Origin: Zeimonas sp044507525
Lineage (GTDB): Bacteria > Pseudomonadota > Gammaproteobacteria > Burkholderiales > Burkholderiaceae_E
Length of the DNA stretch: 64,000 nucleotides
Direction: 5' to 3'
Assembly (NCBI GenBank): GCA_044507525.1
Contig: JBIQJM010000004.1
Location: 25,557-89,556, forward strand
The position numbers and the translations under genes were made by a program. Below the pieces are notes generated by a model, which was not told where the DNA came from, searched no databases, and saw nothing but the letters and a program-made list of their open reading frames with translations. How positions within the stretch are numbered: position 1 is the stretch's first letter; each line of letters starts with the position of its first letter. Below are positions 43,479 through 52,175 of this stretch, piece after piece.

Positions 43479-44726
43479 ATGTCCGACCGATCGCGCGCGC
43501 ACATCGTCCATTTCGTGCACCGGCTCGACACCGGCGGCATGGAGAACGGACTCGTCAATCTCGTCAACCGGCTTCCGCCGGAGCGGTTCCGGCACACGAT
43601 CGTTCCGCTGACCGCGGCCGGCTCGATCGCATCGCGCATCGCGAATCGCGAGGTGGCGGTCGAACCGCTCGGGCTTCGTCCCGGGCCGCTGGCCGCGGCG
43701 ATCCCGGCGCTCCTGCGCCGCCTGCGCGCGCTACGCCCGGCGATCGTCCATACGCGCAACGTCGGTACGCTCGAGGCACAGGTCGCCGCCGCCCTCGCCG
43801 GCGTTCCGGTGCGCATCCACGGCGAGCACGGCTGGGAGGTGCACGACCTGGTCGGATCGAACCGTTCGCTGCTGCGCACGCGCCGCTGGCTGCGGCACTG
43901 CGTACACCACCAGATCGCGCTTTCGACGCCCACCTTCGAGTACCTGCGCGATCGCGTCGGCGTCCCCGTGGAGCGTCTCTCGTCGATCTGCAACGGGGTC
44001 GACACCGAGCGCTTCCGGCCGCGCACTGCGGGAAATGGAACCGACGCCGGCGCGCCCGCCGATCGAGCGCAGACGGACGACCTCCCCCTGGTCGTGGGCT
44101 ACGTCGGACGCCTCGCCGACGTGAAGAATCCGTTGCTGCTCCTCGACGCCTTCGAGCGCGCACACGAACGGATCGCGCCGCGCCACCCCGCGCTCGCCTC
44201 TCGCATTCGCCTCGAGTTCGTCGGCGACGGCGCGCTCGCCGGTGCGCTGCGCGAGCGCGCGGCGCGCTCTCCGCTGCGCGCGGCGATCTCGCTCGCGGGA
44301 AACCGCGACGACGTCGCCGAACGGCTGCGCGGCTTCGACGTCTATGCGCTGCCCTCGCTTGCCGAGGGAATCAGCAATACGCTGCTCGAGGCGATGTCGA
44401 GCGGCCTCGCATGCGTCGCCACCGACGTCGGCGGCAACGGCGAGCTGATCGAGGCCGATGCCTGCGGAAAGCTCGTCGAATCGGGCAACGCCGAAGCCTT
44501 CGCCGACGCCCTTGCCGCCTACCTGCTCGATCCCGCGCAGCGTGCCGCGCACGGTGCACGCGCCCGCGCGCGCGCGGTCGAACGCTTCGGCATCGACACG
44601 ATGATCGACGCATACGATGCGCTCTACACGCGCCTGCTCGTGAAGCGGCGTGCAGTGCCCGACGGCTGGGCCGGCGCCGGGACGCGCCCCGCCCGGCGCG
44701 GCCTGAACCACTCGAACGCGAGCTGA
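43479..44726 (+). CDS. XrtA-associated GT4-family glycosyltransferase (TIGR03088 type)
   Basis: 415 residues. GT-B fold: N-terminal VHFVHRLDTGGMENGLVNLVNRLP, then the C-terminal nucleotide-sugar site LAEGISNTLLEAMSSGLACVATDVGGNGELI near residues 290-325 with the EX7E glutamates. It should add a sugar to the lipid-linked polysaccharide on the cytosolic face. A GTG at 43473 overlaps the xrtA stop and is an alternative start. The last 25 residues are a basic, non-conserved tail. Confidence 0.93.
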   Translation: MSDRSRAHIVHFVHRLDTGGMENGLVNLVNRLPPERFRHTIVPLTAAGSIASRIANREVAVEPLGLRPGPLAAAIPALLRRLRALRPAIVHTRNVGTLEAQVAAALAGVPVRIHGEHGWEVHDLVGSNRSLLRTRRWLRHCVHHQIALSTPTFEYLRDRVGVPVERLSSICNGVDTERFRPRTAGNGTDAGAPADRAQTDDLPLVVGYVGRLADVKNPLLLLDAFERAHERIAPRHPALASRIRLEFVGDGALAGALRERAARSPLRAAISLAGNRDDVAERLRGFDVYALPSLAEGISNTLLEAMSSGLACVATDVGGNGELIEADACGKLVESGNAEAFADALAAYLLDPAQRAAHGARARARAVERFGIDTMIDAYDALYTRLLVKRRAVPDGWAGAGTRPARRGLNHSNAS

Positions 44727-44730
44727 TGCC

Positions 44731-46677
44731 ATGTGCGGCCTGACCGGCATCTTCGATCCGCAAGCGCCGAGCGTATGCAGCGACGCGCTGCTGCGGCGGA
44801 TGAACGATTCGCAGCTCCACCGCGGGCCCGACGAAGGCTCGGTGCACATCGAGCCGCACATCGGCCTCGGCCACCGGCGCCTTTCGATCATCGACGTCGC
44901 CACCGGCCAGCAGCCGCTGTTCAACGAAGACGGCAGCGTCGTCGTCGTGTTCAACGGCGAGATCTACAACTTCGAGGCACTCGCCGCCGAGCTCGAAGCC
45001 GCGGGCCACCGCTTCGCGACGCGCAGCGACACCGAGGTCATCGTCCACGGCTGGGAGCAATGGGGCGAGGAATGCGTGCATCGCTTTCGCGGCATGTTCG
45101 CATTCGCGCTGTGGGACCGCACGCGCCGGACGCTGTTCATGGCGCGCGATCGCCTGGGCGTCAAGCCGCTGCAGTACGCGCTGCTGCCGGGCGGCGCCCT
45201 CGTCTTCGGCTCCGAGCTGAAGGCTCTCGTCGCGCACCCGGAGTTCCGCCGCGACATCGACGAGCAGGCGATCGAGGAGTATTTCGCCTTCGGCTACGTG
45301 CCCGATCCGCGCACGATCTACCGCGACGCCCGCAAGCTCGAGCCGGCGCACTGGCTGCGCTGGCGCGTCGGCGAGCGCGCGCCGACGCTGCATCGCTACT
45401 GGGACGCCCGCTTCGAGCCGGACGAGCGCGTCGGGCTCGACGAAGCCTGCGAGCAGCTGCGCGCGCTGCTTGCGGAGTCGGTGAAGCTGCGCCTGATCTC
45501 GGAGGTCCCGCTCGGCGCGTTCCTCTCCGGCGGCGTCGATTCGAGCGCGATCGTCGCGACGATGGCCGAGCTGTCGGACGCACCGGTGAAGACCTGCTCG
45601 ATCGCCTTCGACGAAGCCTCGTTCGACGAGTCGGAATATGCGAAGCGGGTCGCCGATCGCTACGGCACCGACCACTACAGCGAAACGGTGCGCAGCGACG
45701 ACTTCGCGCTGATCGATCGCCTGGCAAGCCTGTACGACGAACCGTACGCCGACAGCTCGGCAATCCCCACCTATCGTGTCTGCGAACTCGCGCGGCGACG
45801 CGTCACGGTCGCGCTGTCGGGCGACGGCGGCGACGAGACCTTCGGCGGCTATCGGCGCTACAAGTTCCAGGTGCGCGAGCAGGCGCTGCGCGACCGGCTG
45901 CCCGGCGGATTGCGGCGCACCCTGTTCGGCGCGCTGGGGCGCGTCTACCCGCAGTTCGACGCGATGCCTCGCGTCCTGCGCGCCCGCTCGACCTTCCAGG
46001 CGATGGCGCGCGATGCCGTCGAAGCCTATTGCCATTCGGTGTCGGTCGTTCGCCAGCCGGAACGCGCATCGCTGTTCTCGCCGGCGTTGCGTGCACGGCT
46101 CGGCGGCTACGACGCGGGCGAGGTGTTCGCGCGGCACGCGGCCAGCGCGAACACCGACGATGCGCTGTCGCTCATCCAGTACCTCGACTACCGGACCTAC
46201 CTGCCGGGCGACATCAACACGAAGGTCGACCGCGCCTCGATGGCGCATTCGCTCGAGACGCGCGAGCCGCTGATGGACCACATGCTGGTCGAATGGGCAG
46301 CGCGACTGCCGTCCCGGCTGAAGCTCGCCGGCGGAGAGGGCAAGCTGGTGCTGAAGAAAGCGATGGAGGACAAGCTGCCGCGTGACGTCCTCTATCGTCC
46401 GAAGATGGGCTTCGCGGTGCCGCTGGTGTCGTGGTTTCGCGGACCGCTGCGCGGGGAAGTCGAGCGGGTGTTGCGCGGCGACGCGCTCGCCGGAACCGGT
46501 TGGTTCGATCCGGGCGGCCTGCGGCAGGTGGCAGACGAGCACCTCTCGGGCCGCCGCGATCGCAGCGCCACCATCTGGGCGCTGCTGATGTTCGAGCGCT
46601 TCGTCGCCTCGCAGCAAGGCGGCGGGCGCACGGCAGCGTCCACTACACGGGAAACGATCGCCGATGTCGCTACGTGA
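44731..46677 (+). CDS. XrtA-associated asparagine-synthase-like amidotransferase (TIGR03108 type)
   Basis: 648 residues. It begins MCGLTGIFDP with Cys2, the glutaminase nucleophile, and carries the class II glutaminase motif FNGEIYN, then the ATP-pyrophosphatase domain with GAFLSGGVDSSAIV near residue 262. Unlike the second asparagine-synthase-like gene (52172) it therefore has an intact glutamine site. It should amidate a carboxylate, perhaps the uronic acid supplied by TviB. It overlaps the next gene by 14 bp. Confidence 0.93.
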   Translation: MCGLTGIFDPQAPSVCSDALLRRMNDSQLHRGPDEGSVHIEPHIGLGHRRLSIIDVATGQQPLFNEDGSVVVVFNGEIYNFEALAAELEAAGHRFATRSDTEVIVHGWEQWGEECVHRFRGMFAFALWDRTRRTLFMARDRLGVKPLQYALLPGGALVFGSELKALVAHPEFRRDIDEQAIEEYFAFGYVPDPRTIYRDARKLEPAHWLRWRVGERAPTLHRYWDARFEPDERVGLDEACEQLRALLAESVKLRLISEVPLGAFLSGGVDSSAIVATMAELSDAPVKTCSIAFDEASFDESEYAKRVADRYGTDHYSETVRSDDFALIDRLASLYDEPYADSSAIPTYRVCELARRRVTVALSGDGGDETFGGYRRYKFQVREQALRDRLPGGLRRTLFGALGRVYPQFDAMPRVLRARSTFQAMARDAVEAYCHSVSVVRQPERASLFSPALRARLGGYDAGEVFARHAASANTDDALSLIQYLDYRTYLPGDINTKVDRASMAHSLETREPLMDHMLVEWAARLPSRLKLAGGEGKLVLKKAMEDKLPRDVLYRPKMGFAVPLVSWFRGPLRGEVERVLRGDALAGTGWFDPGGLRQVADEHLSGRRDRSATIWALLMFERFVASQQGGGRTAASTTRETIADVAT

Positions 46678-48040
46678 CCTGCTGCTGACGCTGCTTCTCG
46701 TCGGCGGCCTGCCGATCGCGCTGCGCCGGCCGTACATCGGCGCGCTGGTATTCGCTTTCATCAGCCTGGCCAACCCGCACCGCTTCACCTGGGGCTTCGC
46801 CTACTCGATGCCCTGGGCCTTCGCCTACGCGGCGGCGACGATGGCGGGCCTGGCGGCCACGCAGGAGCGATTGATCGGCGACAGCATCCGCAGGTACTGG
46901 CCGATGCTGCTCTACCTCGCCTGGATGGGGATCACCAGCTTCTACGCCTTCGAACGCGGCTACGCGACCAGCCGCTGGGTGGAAGTGGCGAAGATCCACG
47001 TGATGTGCCTGGTCACGCTGATGCTGCTCACCGACTGGACGCGCGTTCGCCTGCTGCTCTGGGTGACGGTGGCGAGCGTGGCCTTCTTCGGATTCAAGGG
47101 CGGCATCTTCACGCTGTTGAACGGAGGCCAGTTCCTCGTCTGGGGTCCGCCCGACAGCGCGATCGAGGACAACAACCACCTCGCGGTCGGGCTCGTGATG
47201 GTGCTGCCGCTGCTGTACTGGCTGTACACGGACACGAACCGGCGGTGGGTGCGTGCGCTGATCGTGCTGGCGGCGCTGATGAGCGCGGTGTCGATCTTCG
47301 GCTCGCACTCGCGCAGCGCGTTCCTCGGCATCGTCGCGATGTCGCTGTTCCTGCTGCTGAAGAGCCACCACAAGTTCCCGCTGCTGGTGATGGCGGTCGC
47401 CCTCGGCGCGGCGCTCGTCTTCTTCATGCCCCAGCAGTACTGGGACCGCATGAAGACGATCGAGACCTACGAGCAGGACGCGTCCGCGATGGGCCGGATC
47501 AACGTCTGGAAGACCGCGGTGAACATCGCGAACGACCGTCTCACCGGCGGCGGCTTCGAGTACTACAGCATCGGCGTGTTCAAGCGCTATGCGCCGGACC
47601 CCGACGACATCCACTCGTCGCACAGCATCTACTTCCAGGCGCTGGGCGAGCACGGATGGATCGGGCTCGGACTGTTCCTGTCGATCTGGGCCTACGTCTG
47701 GTTCGCCTGCCGGAAGATCATCGCCCGCTGCCGGCTCGACGCGTCGAAGAAGGGACGCTTCCTCCTGGCGCGCATGCTGCAGGTGAGCATCGTAGGCTTC
47801 GCGGTCGGCGGCGCCTTCGTCAACATCGGGAACTGGGACATGGCGTACTACCTGGCCGTCGCCGCGCTGGCGACGCTGCGGCAGGCCACGTCGCCGGTCG
47901 AGTCGGAAGCGAAACACGCGCGCGAGAGTCCGCCACGGCGCGCGCTGGCGCCGCGCGCAGCGATACCCGCGCGCCGCACGGAGACGCCGGGGGTAGCGCC
48001 TGCGAACCGCCTCGGACGCAACGAACCGGCGCGGACCTAG
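46664..48040 (+). CDS. XrtA-associated O-antigen-ligase/polymerase-like membrane protein (TIGR03097 type)
   Basis: 458 residues. Eleven or so membrane helices. A large periplasmic loop between helices holds WGPPDSAIEDNNHLAVGL and GSHSRSAFLGIV, and a later segment FGSHS-like GGGFEYYSIGVFKRYAPDPDDIHSSHSIYFQALGEHG resembles O-antigen ligases (Wzy_C). It probably polymerises or attaches the glycan. A low-complexity charged tail of 50 residues ends the protein. Its TAG stop shares CTAG with the TAG stop of the convergent gene. Confidence 0.92.
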   Translation: MSLRDLLLTLLLVGGLPIALRRPYIGALVFAFISLANPHRFTWGFAYSMPWAFAYAAATMAGLAATQERLIGDSIRRYWPMLLYLAWMGITSFYAFERGYATSRWVEVAKIHVMCLVTLMLLTDWTRVRLLLWVTVASVAFFGFKGGIFTLLNGGQFLVWGPPDSAIEDNNHLAVGLVMVLPLLYWLYTDTNRRWVRALIVLAALMSAVSIFGSHSRSAFLGIVAMSLFLLLKSHHKFPLLVMAVALGAALVFFMPQQYWDRMKTIETYEQDASAMGRINVWKTAVNIANDRLTGGGFEYYSIGVFKRYAPDPDDIHSSHSIYFQALGEHGWIGLGLFLSIWAYVWFACRKIIARCRLDASKKGRFLLARMLQVSIVGFAVGGAFVNIGNWDMAYYLAVAALATLRQATSPVESEAKHARESPPRRALAPRAAIPARRTETPGVAPANRLGRNEPART

Positions 48041-49023
48041 CCGCCGCCGAGAAGCCGCTTCAGCTCGACCGGGAAGATCGCGTCGGACCGCAGGCGCCGC
48101 AGCCAGCCCCTGCGCCTGGCGTCCATCCAGAGTGAAAGGGTGAAGTACATCTCCAGCCACGCGAGCAGGTCCGCATCGAAGGACCGGAAACGGGCATAGC
48201 CGGCGAGAAAGGCGGCTTCGAACCTTCCGCGCTGCGCTCCGGCGATCGGCGATCGCAGCGTGCGCGTGCAGCGCAGCTGCACGAGGAACTGCGCGAGGTC
48301 CATCTCGGAAAGACCGCGCATTCGATAGTCGACGTCGACGGCGACGACCCGGTTGCCCGACAACAGGAAGTTCTCGGCCTTCGCGTCGCCGTGCACGAGG
48401 ACGAGCGGAAAGCGCCGACCCGCCAGCCCTTCCAGTCGCGTGTCCATCGACTCCAGCGCACGCCCGATCGACGCGTAGCGCCTCGACGCGAGCTCGCAGC
48501 GCTCGCGCAGCTGCACGAGCCGGCGCGCGAGCTCGGGGTCGCCCGGCTCGCCGTGCCGGTCCGAGCCGTGCAGATGGGCGAACCAGCTTCCGACCCGCTC
48601 CATGATCGCAGCGCGATCGTCGAGCGTCCGGGCACGCATCGCCACCGGCAGCGCGACGCCGGGAACGTAGGCGAAGAGCAGCACCTCCGCGATCGCCGCG
48701 AGCGGGCGCGCGACCCCCGTCGACTCGTCGTCGGGCATCGCCCGATACAGCGCATCGGCATTGGCGAACTCGCGCAGTGCACGCGCCACCGGGTCCACCC
48801 TGGGATAGCGGCGAATGCGCTTGACGAAGACGCGCTCGCCGCAACTGCGGCAGGCTGCGAAGCCCGTGTACGAGTTCAGGCGCTTGACCAGGCGCCCGAC
48901 GGGCCGCCACACGTGGTGGCCCCCGCACGACGGGCAGGCGAAATCGCGCAGCGTCCCGAGGATCGACGGCCAGTCGGTCTCGGGGCGACGATCAGTTCCC
49001 GCCCGCGCGCCGAGCGACAACAT
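48037..49023 (-). CDS. Zinc-ribbon/APH-like phosphotransferase fusion
   Basis: 328 residues. N-terminal four-Cys zinc ribbon (C30, C33, C58, C61, in ACPSCGGHH and CRSCGERVF), then a kinase-like core of the aminoglycoside-phosphotransferase type: HGDAKAENFLL near residue 209 (catalytic Asp) and VVAVDVDYRM (metal Asp). It may phosphorylate a sugar or lipid. The zinc ribbon is an unusual addition. It overlaps the upstream methyltransferase by 32 bp. If the true start is further down, the zinc ribbon would still be included. Confidence 0.85.
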   Translation of the reverse strand: MLSLGARAGTDRRPETDWPSILGTLRDFACPSCGGHHVWRPVGRLVKRLNSYTGFAACRSCGERVFVKRIRRYPRVDPVARALREFANADALYRAMPDDESTGVARPLAAIAEVLLFAYVPGVALPVAMRARTLDDRAAIMERVGSWFAHLHGSDRHGEPGDPELARRLVQLRERCELASRRYASIGRALESMDTRLEGLAGRRFPLVLVHGDAKAENFLLSGNRVVAVDVDYRMRGLSEMDLAQFLVQLRCTRTLRSPIAGAQRGRFEAAFLAGYARFRSFDADLLAWLEMYFTLSLWMDARRRGWLRRLRSDAIFPVELKRLLGGG

Positions 49024-49678
49024 AGACGGCTTCGCTGATCGCGCGGTTCATCCTCGAGCGGCCGACTTCGACCAACCCCGACTCGCGCAGCAGCCGACCG
49101 ATCTCCGCCTCGGTCACCGGCCGTCGGGCGGATGCCTGGTGCCCGAGCATCTTCTTGACCCGGCGGCGCAGGCGCTGGTACGGCGAACTGAACGAGTGAT
49201 TGATGACGACGATGCCGTCGGTCAGCCGCGCGACGCCACGGAGGAACTCGATCTGCTCGTCCAGGTCGAAATGCATCAGCACGCGCGCGCACAGCACGCC
49301 GTCGAAAGGCTCCGCCGGCCGCGCCAGCGTCTTCGCATCGGCCACCGAGGTCGTGAATGCCTCGCCGAAGCGCGCGAGTCGCCGCGCGGCCACGTCGAGC
49401 ATCTGCTGCGAGATGTCCATTCCGTGGACGCGATAGCCGGCCGCCAGCAACGGTTCCGCCAGGCGACCGGTCCCGCAGGGAATGTCCGCGAGCCGCGCGC
49501 CCGCCGGCAGTCCGGCAAAGGCGCGAACGACGAGGCGCTTCTCCCGATCGTTGAAGACCCGCCCCGCGAGGCTGGAGAACCGCACCTCGTCGTAGCGGTC
49601 GGCGACGCGCTCGTCCTTGTAGTGGACGTTGGCATCCCATTGCCCGGCTTCGGCCCGATCCGGCGATTTCGACGTCAT
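48992..49678 (-). CDS. Class I SAM-dependent methyltransferase
   Basis: 228 residues from ATG 49678 with AAGGAGG upstream. Motif I ARLADIPCGTGRLAEPL near residue 65, motif II/III VHGMDISQQMLDVA, LMHFDLDEQIEFL. It resembles UbiE/trans-aconitate-type small-molecule methyltransferases. Located 35 bp after wzx in the leftward operon, suggesting a tailoring step on the polysaccharide or its lipid carrier. No family-specific acceptor motif is seen. Confidence 0.87.
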   Translation of the reverse strand: MTSKSPDRAEAGQWDANVHYKDERVADRYDEVRFSSLAGRVFNDREKRLVVRAFAGLPAGARLADIPCGTGRLAEPLLAAGYRVHGMDISQQMLDVAARRLARFGEAFTTSVADAKTLARPAEPFDGVLCARVLMHFDLDEQIEFLRGVARLTDGIVVINHSFSSPYQRLRRRVKKMLGHQASARRPVTEAEIGRLLRESGLVEVGRSRMNRAISEAVYVVARRAGGN

Positions 49679-49713
49679 GATCCCTCCTTGGTTCCTCTCT
49701 CCGGGAAGCCCGC

Positions 49714-51204
49714 TCAGCGGCGTCGGAACGCCCTCTTGGCCAGCAGACCGGAAACGTATGATTCGGCTCCCGCCGGCTTGCCCGCCATCACCCACAGCAG
49801 CAGCACGACCGCCGGATAGACGGCGACACCGACGGAGATCTTGGCCAGCAGGACGGCGACCGAAGGAAGATCGCCCACGAGCGACCCCGCGCCCCAGACG
49901 GCGACGCCCATGGCCGCCGTCGCGATGATCGGCCTTCCGCTGGTGCCCCAGATGTCGCGCAGGCGCACTGCCGGCAGCGCCTGCCGCAGGAACCAGATCG
50001 AAACGCCGAGCCCGAAGACGACCGTCGCGACCCTCGCCTCGGCGATCTCCAGCGCCTGCCCGTCGGGCATCGCGAAGAAGACGACGGCGGCGAAGACCGC
50101 GACCTGGATCCAGGTCAGCGCGGCCACCTGGGCGATGCGACCGACCGTGATCAAGACGTAGTTTCCGCTCGTCGCGATCGCCTGCACCACGCTCGACAGC
50201 GCGAGCAGCTGCACGAAGGGCACGACGAAACGCCACTTCTCCCCGAGCAGCAGCGGCACGAACTCCGACGCGACGAGCGCGAGCCCGACGCTCGCCGGGA
50301 TCGCGAAGAGCGTCTGCACGCCCTGCGCGAGCAGGAACATGCGCTGCAACTCGGCCAGGTCGTGTTTCACGTTCACGAACGCCGGGAAGAGCACGCGATT
50401 CAGCGGCGACAGCAGTTCGGTCGCCGGCATCGCGGAGATCTCCGAGGCGAGCGTGTAGCCGCCGAGCACCGACGCGTCGGTGCGCCCGCCGACGACGATG
50501 CGGTGCAAGCCCCCGTTCAGGTACAAGCCGACGCTTCGCACCAGCATCCACTGCGAGACGCCGAAGATCTCCCGCCACTTCTCCAGGCACCAGCGCGGCC
50601 GCATCGGATGCATCGCATAGCTCAGGCCTACCGCGAAGGCGCGCCCCGCGAGCGTGGCGATGACCAGCGCCCAGTAGTTGCGCAGGAACCAGGCCGCGAC
50701 GATCGTGATCAGGAAACGGACGAAGCGCTTGAGGAAGATGAAGCGGAAGTCCTCCGCGAAGCGCATCTCCCTCTGGAACTGGATGACGCCGATGTTCTCG
50801 AACGCCGAGATGGCGATCCCGATCGACAGCACCTGCAGCACCAGCGTCAGCCGCGGATCGTCGAAGTAGGCGGCGCCCAGCGGAGCGACCGCGCCGATCG
50901 CAACCGCGGTGACGAGGCCCTGCATCAGTCGGATCGTCCACGCCGTGTCGAAGTGCGCCTGCGTCGCGTTGCGGTTCTGGATGAGCGCGACGTTCACGCC
51001 GAGCTCGGAGAGGACCTCGACCAGGCCGATCACCAGCGAGCACGCGGCGATCACGCCGAAATCGTCGGGCACCAGCAATCGCGCCAGGATCAGCGTGCTG
51101 ACGAATCCGATGAGCCGGTCGGTCCAGCGCATGCCGACCGTCAGCATGGCGCCGCGCACTACGCTCGTTCGGCGGTGCGGCACCTGCGTCAACGCGTCGG
51201 CCAT
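49714..51204 (-). CDS. Wzx-type polysaccharide flippase (PST family)
   Basis: 496 residues, about 12-14 membrane helices. MRWTDRLIGFVSTLILARLLVPDDFGVIAA at the N-terminus and the central GGYTLASEISAMPATELLSPLNRVLFPAF are typical of Polysacc_synt/Wzx proteins (MOP superfamily). It should flip lipid-linked repeat units across the inner membrane. A Wzx with the Wzz-like and O-antigen-ligase-like genes makes this a Wzx/Wzy-dependent pathway. Starts 16 bp inside the deacetylase gene. Confidence 0.92.
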   Translation of the reverse strand: MADALTQVPHRRTSVVRGAMLTVGMRWTDRLIGFVSTLILARLLVPDDFGVIAACSLVIGLVEVLSELGVNVALIQNRNATQAHFDTAWTIRLMQGLVTAVAIGAVAPLGAAYFDDPRLTLVLQVLSIGIAISAFENIGVIQFQREMRFAEDFRFIFLKRFVRFLITIVAAWFLRNYWALVIATLAGRAFAVGLSYAMHPMRPRWCLEKWREIFGVSQWMLVRSVGLYLNGGLHRIVVGGRTDASVLGGYTLASEISAMPATELLSPLNRVLFPAFVNVKHDLAELQRMFLLAQGVQTLFAIPASVGLALVASEFVPLLLGEKWRFVVPFVQLLALSSVVQAIATSGNYVLITVGRIAQVAALTWIQVAVFAAVVFFAMPDGQALEIAEARVATVVFGLGVSIWFLRQALPAVRLRDIWGTSGRPIIATAAMGVAVWGAGSLVGDLPSVAVLLAKISVGVAVYPAVVLLLWVMAGKPAGAESYVSGLLAKRAFRRR

Positions 51205-52175
51205 GGACGCGCAGATGTCCGGGTCGCGAGGTTGCGCAGCGCCCGGATCGCGAAGCGGGGCTGCGTCCGGTCCCAGGGCGTGAACCGCGGCAACTCGAAC
51301 TGCGGACTGTCCCTGCCCGCAGCGCCGGGTTCGGTCGTGAACGCGAACGCGAAGCCCGAACGCTGCACCATGGCCACGTGGCGCTCGTCGAAGTCCTTGC
51401 CGTGGCGCCCGTTGGGATACGCGAAGAGCGCCGGCCGCGCGCCGAGGATCGCTTCGAGATCGTCGGCGCCGCCGCGGATCTCGCCTTCCGCCTCCGCATC
51501 GGGCAGCGCCAGCAGGATCGGATGCGAGCGGGTGTGGCCGCCGACCCGCATGCCGGATCGCTGCAGCGCCGCGACCTGCGACGCCTCCATCATCAGGTCG
51601 GTGCGCGCAACGACGCCGGCCGCCTGCTCGACCTGCAGCACGCGCTCCTGCCGCCGGACGGGGTGCAGGTGCTTGATCGCCCGCAGGATCGCCTGGATGG
51701 CCGCGCGTCGGTCGGCGGCGCTCGCGAGCGGGTGCACGTCGTCGTCGCCCGAGCCGTCCTCGCGCGGCACCCGGATCTCGCTTGCCTCGCTGCGGCGCAC
51801 CGCTTCGATCACGCGGTCGTTGAACATCGCGCCGCCGCCCAGGAACCCGGTGGCGACGAAGAAGACGGCCGGCATCGCGTGCCGCTGCAGCAGCGGCAGC
51901 GCCACGGTGAAGTTGTCGCGGTATCCGTCGTCGAAGCTGATGATCGCGGCGCGCGCGGGCAACGTGCCCGCGTACAGCCGTTCGCAGGCCTCGAGCGGGT
52001 CGAGCACGCGGAACTGCGTGCCGATCCATCGCAGGATGCTGTCGAACATCCGCGCGTCGGGTTCCCCGGGCAGCAGCTCGTCGGGTCGCTCGAGCGTCCG
52101 ATGGAAGTAGAACGCCGACAGCTTCGATCTCGTGCCGGCAGGCGAGGCCAGCGCAGTCAGCGTGCGGAGGATCAC
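51189..52175 (-). CDS. Polysaccharide deacetylase (second, CE4/NodB-like)
   Basis: 328 residues, GTG start overlapping the preceding TGA (GTGA). CE4 motifs: AIISFDDGYRDNFTVALPLL (metal Asp) near residue 80, VGGHTRSHPILLAL (His pair) near 214, and ALFAYPNGRHGKDF near 253. It differs from the DUF3473 deacetylase at 38220 and may act on another sugar, or before export, since there is no signal peptide. Low-complexity insert (SEIRVPREDGSGDDD) near residue 140. Confidence 0.9.
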   Translation of the reverse strand: MILRTLTALASPAGTRSKLSAFYFHRTLERPDELLPGEPDARMFDSILRWIGTQFRVLDPLEACERLYAGTLPARAAIISFDDGYRDNFTVALPLLQRHAMPAVFFVATGFLGGGAMFNDRVIEAVRRSEASEIRVPREDGSGDDDVHPLASAADRRAAIQAILRAIKHLHPVRRQERVLQVEQAAGVVARTDLMMEASQVAALQRSGMRVGGHTRSHPILLALPDAEAEGEIRGGADDLEAILGARPALFAYPNGRHGKDFDERHVAMVQRSGFAFAFTTEPGAAGRDSPQFELPRFTPWDRTQPRFAIRALRNLATRTSARPWPTR

